A stretch of 64,000 bases of DNA. It comes from Cenococcum geophilum 1.58 (lineage: Eukaryota > Ascomycota > Dothideomycetes > Gloniales > Gloniaceae). The notes beneath the pieces are model-generated. The model searched no databases and was not told where the DNA came from. It was given only the letters and a program-made list of their open reading frames with translations. A program made the position numbers and the translations under genes. Position 1 is the first letter of the stretch. Each line of letters opens with the position of its first letter. Positions 23,546 through 33,159 of the stretch are shown in pieces. Location of the stretch: contig KV748199.1 of NCBI GenBank assembly GCA_001692895.1, positions 992,001 to 1,056,000 on the forward strand, in the 5' to 3' direction.

Positions 23546-24099
23546 GTTCGTCGCCTTATTTTAAGACTCTCTCTATTCTCTGGCATTCGCTATGCCATTG
23601 AGGTCCTGACGAGTCGTCAGATCAGCAGCCAACTGCGGAGGGCTCTGGTTCTAGGTTGGATGGAGAAGAGTGTTATCGGTTTGTGATGGACAATTCATCC
23701 TGTAAACTTAGGAGAACTCTGAAGAGTATGGAACGACGGTTTAGGAAAAATCAAGAGGGGATATAAAATGCAAAAGTGTGGGAGGAAGGACTGATGTCTC
23801 TTAAGACGAGCGTTTGAGACTGACGACAACCCTTCTTCCCATTTCTTGGCTCTTTGCTGCATTGGGTGGCCGGCGCTTTCTTGGCCGGGACGCATTAAAA
23901 CAAAGCACTCCTTCACCGCCTTATTCCATCGCATGATTGTGAAGGTTCCCACGTCGTGCAGGGGCGTCACCGAGCCAGAAACCGCGGTGCAGCCGCAGTT
24001 GCATCGAGTCAATCTGGTTGTACAAGTTACTGTGCTCACAGTGCAATCCTGGAAGGGCCGAAAAGGCTTGGCACGCGCTATCGTCGGAGAAAGCCGGTA
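23546..24099. other. GC-normal intergenic DNA, former NRAMP upstream region
   Basis: Overlapping frames on both strands (for example 23695-24114 minus and 23846-24145 plus) show no recognisable domain, and none is preferred. I call no gene. Confidence 0.5.
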
Positions 24100-24343
24100 C
24101 GGAGGACGGAGCAAAAAGAGATTTCCACTTCCTTTTTGGGACTAGTGGACACCCCCCATAAGGTCGCTAAAGTTATGGGGGCTCTGTCGCTTGAGTAACG
24201 AGGTTTCAGGCAGTCTATGCCCCTAGACCCGCCAAAGGCCCCCCAAAGAGGCCCAAAACCTCAGCAACCTTATGGGCACCTTATGGGGATAACACCGCTA
24301 GTCCCAAAAAGGAAGGGGAAATCTCTTTCTGCTCCGTCCTCCG
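24100..24343. mobile_element. 244-bp MITE with about 50-bp TIRs and TA target duplication
   Basis: The left arm CGGAGGACGGAGCAAAAAGA and the right arm reverse complement CGGAGGACGGAGCAGAAAGA match over about 50 bp (through CTTCCTTTTTGGGACTAG). Both outer flanks are TA (24098-24099, 24344-24345). It has no coding capacity. The features fit a non-autonomous Tc1/mariner/pogo-type element. Confidence 0.88.
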
Positions 24344-24356
24344 TAGAACCCGTCTA

Positions 24357-24701
24357 ACGTCTTAGCCACCCAAACGAGACAGCCACCCGAGACAATGCAC
24401 GGGCCTCCTACGAAAATCAAAATCAATTTGATATCAAAATCAACCCCAAAATCAACCAGCGGCCGTTACGACGATGGTAAATAGAAGAAGGCGATAGACC
24501 GTATATTCGGGCAAGCAAACGGCCAGATTAATTAGGATCGGCTTCCAATAATTAAAGAATAATTTGTATTCGATCTTCTTGGTCAAGCGACAGCAATTGG
24601 GGGGTAGTAGAGGACATAGTGGTAGTGTAGTAAAGGGGTATTTTGATGTTTTGATTTTGGTAGGAGGCCCGTGCATTGTCTCGAGTGGGTGGCTAAGACG
24701 T
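24357..24701. mobile_element. 345-bp MITE with about 55-bp TIRs and TA target duplication
   Basis: The left arm starts ACGTCTTAGCCACCC (24357) and the right arm is its reverse complement ending GGGTGGCTAAGACGT (24701), with TA outside on both sides. The arms continue with GAGACAATGCACGGGCCTCC and AAAATCAAAA-type sequence. The left arm carries an extra ~17-bp duplication around GCCACCC. It sits 13 bp from the preceding MITE. Confidence 0.85.
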
Positions 24702-25087
24702 TAACCGGCTGCACGGATCGCCATGCAGTTACTGGGCAGAGTCGCCCATCCACTCTCGAGCCTTTCACGTCCTTGTGTTCGCTTCAACCTCACAAAGCTC
24801 TCCCCTCGAGAATCTGTTAGATTTTACAGTCATCAGTAGCCCAATTCTTCTACGAAAGACACAGTGTGTGTGATCCAGAACGTCTTCAACACATGCAAGC
24901 GCTTCAACATCTCATTCCGAAAGCAAGTCCCATTAGAGCAACCAGCTTCTGTACACGCCCAGCCCCCCTTAGCTCGCGAGAATGGAGTGACTCCATGCAT
25001 GTCTACCTCATACAACTCCGATTGGCTGGTAGTGATGTCATATGTGGTACAGAACTTGTTGCACGAGAAGAAGCATAAACACCATTA
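24702..25087. other. GC-normal spacer without a convincing gene
   Basis: Three mutually overlapping frames (24864-25190 plus, 24866-25078 plus, 24833-25015 minus) have no recognisable domain, and the longest runs into a MITE. I do not call a gene. Confidence 0.5.
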
Positions 25088-25424
25088 CAGGCAAAACTCC
25101 TTAGTACGGTATGGGTTTTGGCGCCAAATGTATCGTAATACCAATGGTATTGTTATATCAAGAGTCACGTGTAGGGTGAATAAGCAGTAAAAACTTAATA
25201 AAAAGTGGATCTTAAAGCCTAAAGGGTATAGATTATCCTCCTTACGGGCCAGATATACGCCTTCCCATACAACTAGTTATACCGATATTGGTGGTAGAGT
25301 TTAACGGTATCGTTGAAAGTCAGATAATCGTTAATTACACCAAAAAAGTCTTGATCAGGGCGCGTATATCGTAATACCAAAGGTATCTTTATATACCCGG
25401 TATCGTATTAAGGAGTTTTGCCTA
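25088..25424. mobile_element. MITE M1 (337 bp)
   Basis: It begins CAGGCAAAACTCCTTAGTAC and ends GTATTAAGGAGTTTTGCCTA, the inverted repeat with one transition. TA lies at 25086-25087 and at 25425-25426, the latter shared with the next element. Subterminal GTATCGTAATACCAATGGTA motifs occur near each end. Confidence 0.88.
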
Positions 25425-25426
25425 TA

Positions 25427-26320
25427 CAGGCAAAACTCCTTAGTACGATATGGCTTCTGCAGCCGAGCGTATCGTAATACCAATGGTATCGTTGTATTCA
25501 GGTTTTGTATGTAAGATACACCAAAAATCAAAATCATAGTATATATTATGTATCTACATGCGCGAAGCCGTAATTGGGCAACTGGCTCTACCAAAAAAGA
25601 GGAGATCGCCACTTGCTTGGTGTTTTAAAGCTATCGGGCTTGAATTCGACGATCGCGCCTTAACAGAGTTACAATAGCCTCTCTATCACCAGCTTCCTGT
25701 TGTTCCTTATACAATCGAAGGGTTCGTAAGGCCTCTAGCGCCTTATTGAGCTTAATTTGAGGTAGTTGGGCGTCCTCCTTATCTGTTTCCGCATCGTGAT
25801 CTGGTCCAGCGTAGAGCTCTGCTACGTGCTCTCGTAGGCCTTGCCTGCAAGGCAATTTAGCTAGATTAAGCTGCTTAAATTTATCGCTCATTATTTCTAA
25901 TATTAAGGATTAATTAATTTTTCGACGGAGGAAGTCGCTTGCCTAGCGAGCAACCTCCGATTGTAGTAGACTGGGGTGGGCGCGTATTTTCTGGCGTTCA
26001 AAGTCAGAGAATCCATGACGACGTGGCCTTAGAATTTCGAGACCTACCTATAATTAATAAGGTAGAATTAAGTATGGAGAGTAAGATCTAAGGTTAAATT
26101 TGTCAGATTTTAATGAAAGTTAATGGCTGAACTCGCGGTAAGGTAAGGCCAAATCCGACGAATTAAAACTGGTTATACCGATTTTGGTGGAGGCACCTAA
26201 CGATATCGTCAAAAGTTAGATTATCGTTAATTACACCAAAAAAGGCTTGATCAGGGCGTGTAGATCGTAATACCAATGGTATCGTTATATACCCGGTATT
26301 GTACTAAGGAGTTTTACCTG
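25427..26320. mobile_element. Longer relative M2 (894 bp) of MITE M1
   Basis: It starts CAGGCAAAACTCCTTAGTAC immediately after the shared TA and ends GTACTAAGGAGTTTTACCTG before TA (26321-26322). Its last ~150 bp (26172-26320) match the M1 3' part (25277-25424), including TTACACCAAAAAAG and CTTGATCAGGGCG. It carries about 550 bp absent from M1, with a small open frame. Its right end lies 101 bp upstream of the aldolase start codon. Confidence 0.85.
25631..25891 (-). CDS. Hypothetical 86-residue charged protein inside M2
   Basis: An ATG with A at -3 opens an 86-codon frame with no match I recognise. The product is hydrophilic, with an acidic stretch in the middle (HDAETDKEDAQLP) and a Lys/Arg/Glu-rich, probably helical C-terminal half (KALEALRTLRLYKEQQEAGD). 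It has no membrane segment or signal peptide. It lies wholly within the part of M2 missing from M1. It could be the remnant of a transposase exon, captured host sequence, or chance. Codons are not RIP-mutated, unlike the retroelements. Confidence 0.3.
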   Translation of the reverse strand: MSDKFKQLNLAKLPCRQGLREHVAELYAGPDHDAETDKEDAQLPQIKLNKALEALRTLRLYKEQQEAGDREAIVTLLRRDRRIQAR

Positions 26321-26326
26321 TAGATC

Positions 26327-26333
26327 TATAAAG
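26327..26333 (+). promoter_or_regulatory. Possible TATA box of the aldolase-domain gene
   Basis: TATAAAG lies 89 bp before the start codon and only 5 bp beyond the TA flank of M2. It is followed by a pyrimidine-rich stretch (26378-26410) typical of fungal transcription start regions. The call is by position only. Confidence 0.35.
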
Positions 26334-26421
26334 TCCAAGCAATAGCAATGTCCGTCCTCCGATCTGTAGGCGATTAATATCTAAGCCCATCCTCACATTC
26401 AGACATCAAACCGAGAATAAA

Positions 26422-27246
26422 ATGGTTTCTACCAACCTGACCGCCCTCCTCTCCACCCTCATAACCTCCAACCACATCCTCCACTACCACAACGTCCTCG
26501 ATGCTTACGGCCATGTCTCGGTGAGGAACCCGAACAATGCTTCTACCTTCTTTCTCTCGAAGCAGCTTGCACCTGCTCTCGTCTCCTCTCCAGCCGATAT
26601 CAACGAATACTACGTTTCATCCGGCGAGGCCGTCAATTCCTCCGATCCAGCAGGATACGCAGAGCGCTACATCCACTCGGAGATCCTGAAGCGCTTCCCC
26701 CAGGTAAATAGCGTGGTTCATAGTCATAGTGAGGACGTGATTCCTTACGGTATCGCGGGCGTGGACATGAGGCCGAGCTATCACATGGCCGGCTTCCTGG
26801 GGTCCAAAGTTCCCGTCTTCGAGATTGAACAATACTACAACAACTCTCAAGTCCACGACATGCTCGTCAGCACCAACCCCTTAGGGGCTGCACTGGCCTC
26901 TCTCTTCGCCAACTCAAGCTCCAGCAACGCTCCCACAAACACTCTAGTCGTGATGCGCGGTCACGGCTTCGCGACTATAGGAGCGAACCTCACCGAATCA
27001 ACCTTCCGCGCCTATTTCGCAGCCAGCAATGCCCGCGTACAACGAAAAGCTCTCACGCTGGCTGCGCTTGCGGCTAAGGATGGAGAGCTGGGCCATACAG
27101 ATGGAGTCAGGTATCTGGATATGAGAGAGCAGGCGGATGCAAGCGTGATGAATGATTGGAGCTCGAGCAAACCGTGGGCGATGTGGGTTAGGGAGGTAGA
27201 GGTAAATCCTTTGTATGTTAATACTCTTGGGACGCCGCCGGTATGA
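26422..27246 (+). CDS. Class II aldolase/adducin-domain protein (274 aa)
   Basis: This is a single uninterrupted frame from ATG (AATAAAATGG, A at -3) to TGA. The product is close to a single class II aldolase/adducin domain in length, with a short N-terminal lead and no signal peptide, so it is probably cytosolic. The N-terminal HYHNVLDAYGHVSVRNP matches the domain's opening. HSHS gives two metal-ligand His (H100, H102), and RGHG gives the third (H181). E81 in AERYIH aligns with the catalytic Glu of fuculose-1-phosphate aldolase. With all ligands present it is probably an active Zn-dependent aldolase, dehydratase or decarboxylase of small sugar or hydroxy-acid substrates; the substrate cannot be told. 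It is the only intact-looking gene in the window and stands alone between M2 and the repeat block. There is no sign of RIP, and codons are GC-rich. Confidence 0.93.
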   Translation: MVSTNLTALLSTLITSNHILHYHNVLDAYGHVSVRNPNNASTFFLSKQLAPALVSSPADINEYYVSSGEAVNSSDPAGYAERYIHSEILKRFPQVNSVVHSHSEDVIPYGIAGVDMRPSYHMAGFLGSKVPVFEIEQYYNNSQVHDMLVSTNPLGAALASLFANSSSSNAPTNTLVVMRGHGFATIGANLTESTFRAYFAASNARVQRKALTLAALAAKDGELGHTDGVRYLDMREQADASVMNDWSSSKPWAMWVREVEVNPLYVNTLGTPPV

Positions 27247-27990
27247 GTACTTGATGGACTGATCAAGGATGTGGCGTCGGCTGAATAGACTTGTTCAGGG
27301 TGTCCTAAGCTCCAGGACATACACCTGAACAGTGCCGGGGAAGATGAAATGCGGAAGATATAAACATCTGCCTAAAAGAGCCTTCTAAGTCTATCACCTT
27401 TCTTTAAGATACTCTCCTTTTATCTTTGGAAAATTTCGTCTTTTTTTTGCTCGTCACCCTTCTTTAATATTTCCCTCCTACTTATATAATCTCTTGCGTG
27501 TTACGGGTTTTATAGATAGGGCTTGGGACGTTAAAGACTTTATTACCAGTTGCCCTTTTGGCGGTTCCTGTTAGCTAGATATAGTTATAGGTTTAGAGTT
27601 CCGTGCCTAAAAATACCTCTACTAAAGCGTGGCTAAAACCTGCCCCTTACTAAAATTAGAGCTTCTATTTTAGTAGGCGAAACTCCTAAGTCCTAGAACT
27701 GGTCCCCGGACATTAGTGTTAACAGCGGAGCCCAAAAACGAGCCCAAGACGCTAGTGTTTTCATTCCGCTGGACGAGGAGGAAAAGCACTCCTACGATAA
27801 TGGGCGGGGACGATTATACAGTCGCTAGCGAAACCGGCTTCCCCTCGAATGCAGCTCTAATAAAGTTTATCCCGCTCTGCAAACAGGGGCCTTAGCGCCC
27901 TACTTTACATATCCAGTAAAGCGTTAGACCAGAAGTATACGTGTTCTATACGCTAATACTAGGCTTTTATATACCTTACCTTATACAGTA
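27247..27990. other. 3' flank of the aldolase gene, grading into repeat DNA
   Basis: A T-rich stretch at 27395-27480 could contain the gene's 3' end. At about 27700-27850 a plus-strand frame (SPDISVNSGAQKRAQDASVF) looks protein-like but is short and ends in TAG. I recognise no family and do not call it. Confidence 0.45.
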
Positions 27991-28080
27991 ACGTAGTCGG
28001 CGGGCTAGTGGCCCACGCGGGCTAGTGGCCCACCTTAAAACTCACCAAATTTATACCTTAATATCTTAACAACCACTTAA
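27991..28080. mobile_element. Palindromic MITE, left fragment (split by LINE B)
   Basis: It starts ACGTAGTCGGCGGGCTAGTG after TA (27989-27990) and contains two 17-18-bp GCGGGCTAGTGGCCCAC units. It ends in TAACAACCACTTAA, the LINE B target. The rest of the element is at 39528-39883. Confidence 0.85.
28067..28080. repeat. Target-site duplication of LINE B, left copy
   Basis: TAACAACCACTTAA recurs as TAACAACCACTTA at 39528-39540, at the far end of the interrupted LINE. The match may extend into the adjacent TAATAA. Confidence 0.88.
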
Positions 28081-31000
28081 TAATAATAATAATTCATTGC
28101 TTAACGTCCGATTCGGATCCCTATTGGGCCCACGCGGACTACTCCTTATTTACATATAGGGAGAAAACTCTATTTAAGAAAAATAAGAAAACCCCGTAAT
28201 CCATCTCCCCGCCTTTTAGGACTCGCCTACTTAGCGCCTACAAGTCGCCTATGGTGCTCTACTACCTTACTATTTAACCTCCTTAGGAACCACTGCTGCC
28301 GTAATAAGCCTATAGACGCGCTAGTATTACAAACTATTACTCTACTACTGTAGAGTTACTAGGGGCTACCTACTACCCGCCCCCTTACCTTTTATTACCA
28401 TTTCCTTTATAACCCAGAACTAATTTAATATATTTTAACTAATAAGCCACTAGGTAACCGCCTTAAGGCCTTTTTATATTAAGAGCAGTATATTATAGTT
28501 CTCTATACTAGCTACTAAAAGTATTATTTCTTAATTAGTATATAGGGGGCATAGCAGTATTACATATTTTAGTATCTATCTTAGCTAGCCACATTTGTAT
28601 CTTAGGCTACCTACTAAAATACCCACCTAGTAAAGCCAATCTTTTAGTCCTATTATTCCTATTCTTAAGAGTGTTGCTATTATATTTTCTGCCTTTATTA
28701 GGCCTTCTTAGAGCCCTTAGGTATTTACCCCCTATAGCGTTAACTATACTATAGCTTAGGTTCGTCTTACCTAAGTTAGCCTCTATACCTTTAACTCCTA
28801 TTTACCTCTCTAGCGTTAGTTTAACTAGTATTATATTACAATAGATAGTTTCCTAGCGTTCTTACGTGTTCTACTTTAGCTCCTTTCTCTATCTTACTAT
28901 TATCTTTACTAACCTCTTACGCGTCTCCCTTCCTCCTCTATATAGGCCTAGGCCCTAAAGCNGCACNATTNTTCTTNTACTTTCTTTACCTATTTCTCTA
29001 ATATCTCTTCCCTACTTTAGGGTTATTGGTTTATTCTCCTATAGGGCACCCTAGGGTCCCTCCATAGTTTACTTAGGCGTGTCTTAATATACTTTATAAC
29101 ATTAGAGTTGCGTTTATTTTACATCCTTTATATTATAGTAGCTTTAATATATAACTATAGGGGGGGAATATTAGATTCCTTCTTAAGCAGTGCTGTGGCC
29201 GTTTACTTATACCCACCTATAATACTCTAAAGGCAGGCTATTTGGACCTTTTAAAGTAGTTTAAAAAGTAATTTAGGGGGGCCCTTCTTAGTTTCTCTAA
29301 TGGCCTAAATACTGGATTTATATATTATAGTTAGCCGGACGACTATTATATATAGTAGGCGTAACCTCTAGAAGTATAGACCCTATATAGAATTAATAAT
29401 CCTAGATAAAGTAATAAACTATGCTTGGCCTTTATAGGCCGCTTACGCCGCATATACGCTCCACCAGAGCTTACTATCTACCTATACTTCTAATACCCTT
29501 AGGCCCTAAACTAGTTAACCCCTAAAGCCTTAAATGTAAATTATATACTAGAGATCTGCAGATTAGTTACATTTTCTTATAAAATAAATTAGCTGGTATT
29601 TCTCTAATAAGAATTAGACTCTATAACATTTTGCCTATTCTATATAAGTATTATAAGCTTTCTCTAGTATTCTACAATTCTTTACGGCTATTAGCCCGTA
29701 TATAATTAGGTTTATATTATTAATAAAGCCTATTCCCTAGGTCGCCCCTTCCTTAAAGGAGTTAAGTAGGTTACTTATAAAGAAAAAGAAGAGTATAGGC
29801 AAGAGGGGTAATCTTTATAGTATTCCTATTATAACTATAATAGGGGGGCTCTGGTATCTACTAAAGACTAATAATATTTCTTTCTAGCCTATAAACCCTT
29901 AAATAAATTATATAATCTATTTTAGGAAGCCCTTTACCCTAAGGATATACAGGAAACGCTTATAGGGTATATTGTTATAGGCACTACTAATATCTAGGCT
30001 AAGCATTAATACTATAAAGTCCTTTCGCATCGCCTATATAGATTTAATAGTGGTAGCACGTAGCGTAAGTGCTAATAGTGTTAAGCGGTTCTTTCTTGCC
30101 CCTATTTGGCTTTATAGTAGTAGGGCGTGTTTCTCTACTATATCTACTATATATTCCGCTATTACCCTTTCTAAGATCTTACTAAGGGTGTTTTCTAAGG
30201 CAATAGGGCGGTAGCTTTTTAGGATTAAGTAATCTACTTTACCTTCTTTTTATAGGACAACCGTCATTATAGATCTTCTAAGTCGCAAGTAGTAGCCTAT
30301 AGTAAAGTATACTCTAGCTACATCTATAAGCCAAGGTGCTATAAATAGCCTATAGGTTTTTAGGGCCTTATTTAGAATCCTATCTAGTCCTAGTGCTATA
30401 TTATTTAAAAGGCGGCTAATAGTTCTAGCTATTTCCTCTATTATTATATTGCTGTTAACCCGCAGGCAAGTTACTAGTATTTTGCCTATAATATTACTAA
30501 GGTCTACTAGAGCTAATTAGGGGAAGAACCTTTCTATAAGGATCTTTACCTTCTTATTATTATTATTTATAGCCTATAATTTTCCTACTCTTTATAGGGG
30601 TGGTAGGTGTAGGTCTTCTACTAAGCGCCTTACCTTTTTCTTTACCCATTTTACTATAGCCTAAAGGCCCTTATTATAGGGGAGGCTCGGGTTAGAAGTA
30701 TACTCGTTTATAAACCATCTCCAGTTATTCCTTACTTCTTTTTTTAGGGTATTCTTTAGCTAGTTTCTTATATCTTTATATTATCTCTTATCTTTAGGGT
30801 TATAGCTACTTATATATTTCCTTCTTACTTATTATTAGCTGGTAATTAGAACTGCGCATTATATAGACTATACATATCGCGTATAGGGGCCTAGTTTTAA
30901 AATCAGGCAGTGCTCTTTTAGCCTATTTTTAATTGCTGCCTAGATCCTTTCTAGTCTTTAGTTAATTTCCTCAGGGGTAGCCAATAAGCCTCGCTTATTT

Positions 31001-32869
31001 AGTATTAGGTGGATTTCTTCTAGGTCTTAAAGTTGTTATTTAACTATATTAAAGAAACTGTTTATCTTAAGCTTCCTTATTGCATATCTTTTTCTATTTA
31101 GTTACGCTTTAGTATTTAGGTCTAGCTATATTTAGATAGGGATATAGTCTAAGGTAAGTACCTATTCTTCTTCAGGGTTATACCTTTTAAGTCTCTAGTA
31201 TAGGCCTTCGTTTATAAATATAAGGTTAATTATACTTCTAGCAGTGCCTTATTACCATATAATTGCTCCTAAGGGGGTAACTAGCTTAAGGCCTTAGATA
31301 TCTATAACTCTTAATAGGCACTCTAACTGTTAATCTGCAGTAATATAGATACCCCCCCACCGCGGGTGGTAGAGGTTTATATCTCCTAGTAGAATAAACT
31401 CTATACCTTTAGTTTTTAGTAAGCTTATTACCAATATAATATTCTCTATTTATAAAACCCCTTTAACCTTAGGGTTATACACATTAATAATTTATACCGG
31501 TCCCCTATATGTTTAGATTATTATAACTATAATATCTAGGTTAACTGCCTACTATAACTATAAGGATAGGCTAATAGCCTTGCTAATTATAAAGCACACG
31601 CGTATAGCTGCTTTTGGTTTATATAGGAGCTAGAATCCTTAGGGGCAGTATATTAATTATATAAAGGTATTATAATACGGTTCTTATATAATAAGAATAT
31701 AATATTTCTCTAGGTCTAAACTGTCTAATAGGGGCCTTACAAAGCAGTAGTTTATATTACCGCAGTTATACTATATAATAAATAGGTAGTAAACCCCCAG
31801 TAAGGGTCCTTTAACTCTCCTTTATTCCTTACTTCTTCTATTTCCACTTTCTCTAGGATATTTAGAGCTTCTATCTCTTATATCTATACCCTAGTTACTA
31901 CTTATTTTATATAGAGCTTTCTATTCCTATATCTTATATTCCTATTAACGCTTCTATATCTAAATCTATTATTATTACCGGTTCTTCCTCTATTCTTACT
32001 AGTTAGCTATATACCCTTTATAGGTCGGCTATAAATATTATATTTACCGCATTAAGTCTAATTCTTAATTATCCTAGTCTTAAGCCTACTATCGTTGTCT
32101 ATAGGGGTCTTTCTACGGGACGTCTTCTCCCTTATATCCCCTATAACCCTTATATCCCTAATTAGTCTAGTAATATTACACAGCGTCGCTTCTAGCCTAT
32201 TAAGGCTTAGGATAGCTAGCCTAGCCCTCTAGTATTAAAGGTAGGAAACGCTAAAAAGGCGCCTACGTCCCCCTAGCTTATTGCCTATTGTTTCTATTTA
32301 TATAACCTAGCGTATAGTTATTCCCGCAGCTATTAAGCCCTTGCCTTCCGTCTCCTATATTTAATACAGTCTTCTCTCTCCTACGCCTTATATATACTTT
32401 AATAGCAGTTTATATATTTTATTTAGTCTTAATTTAAGTAATATCTTATATTGTAGGGGCCTATATAGTGGCTATAGTATACCTATACTGCGTATATAGA
32501 TTAGGTATGTCCCTATTATATATAGCAATAGTATTATTCTAGGCGTAGTCTATAGTTATAGAGCCTTATATTGTATATAAGGCTATTTATAATTATTCCT
32601 TTTTAAATAAGGAGTTTTTACATTTTTAGTATATATATACTAATAATAAGGAAGCTATATGTTTATTTAGCGTCTCCCTAATAAGTCTCCGGTAACCCTT
32701 ATATCCTCTTATTATTCTTATTATATACTTAGTTTATATTTTCCTATTAAAGCTATTAGATTTAGGTAATTTTAAGTCCTAGTATAAGGCGTTCCGTTTA
32801 TCTTACTATCTTTTATATAATTACTATATTATCCGCCTAGCGTCCCTTTTCTACCCTAAGGCTTATAGG
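28081..32869 (-). mobile_element. LINE B (Tad1-like), 3' portion with ORF2
   Basis: It has the same 3' terminus as LINE A, with a (TAA)n tail at 28081. It contains degenerate endonuclease and RT. It is interrupted at 32869 by Gypsy B and continues at 38748-39527, giving about 5.57 kb without the insertion. Confidence 0.88.
28600..32300 (-). pseudogene. LINE B ORF2 relic (endonuclease-RT)
   Basis: Minus-strand translation shows an AP-type endonuclease segment at about 31350-31400 (EFILLGDINLYHPRWGG, the conserved GDFN-H motif region). The RT lies at about 29690-30400. Its YVDD-type box reads GFINNINLI near 29700-29740, with both Asp residues changed to Asn. Upstream RT landmarks such as PIALENTLSKILERVI are readable. 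Numerous TAG/TAA codons break the frame. The endonuclease would nick the target, and the RT would copy LINE RNA from the nick. The copy is dead. Confidence 0.85.
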
Positions 32870-33081
32870 TGTTAGCGACTTAGTCAATCGAGGCACGAGC
32901 ACGGCAAGAGGGACGCGCAAGCCTATACGATTGGTAGTCTATAAACGAGGATCTAAAGCTAAAGAAAGGAAAGGAGAAGAAGAGCAGCGCTGGTCGAAGT
33001 AGGGTTCTTTTTATGCGGTCTTCTAGTCACGTAACCGCGAAGTTCTGCCAAGTTCTACCAGGTTCTGCCAGTGCCGTAACA
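32870..33081 (-). repeat. 3' LTR of Gypsy B
   Basis: Read on the plus strand it is TGTTAGCGACTTAGTCAATC ... CCAGTGCCGTAACA. It keeps more CpG/CpA than its partner at 38531-38742; the differences are transitions of the RIP type. Confidence 0.92.
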
Positions 33082-33159
33082 TTACCCCCCCCTCCGTAAA
33101 AGCCTGCCCTCAGGCTTTATAGTCCGTATTATGCTTATAGGGCGTTCTTATCTTTATAT

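Noticed and set aside
26617-27320. Minus-strand frames of 79 and 102 aa overlapping the aldolase-domain gene.
   Set aside because: Shadows of a strongly coding, GC-rich gene; no domain of their own.
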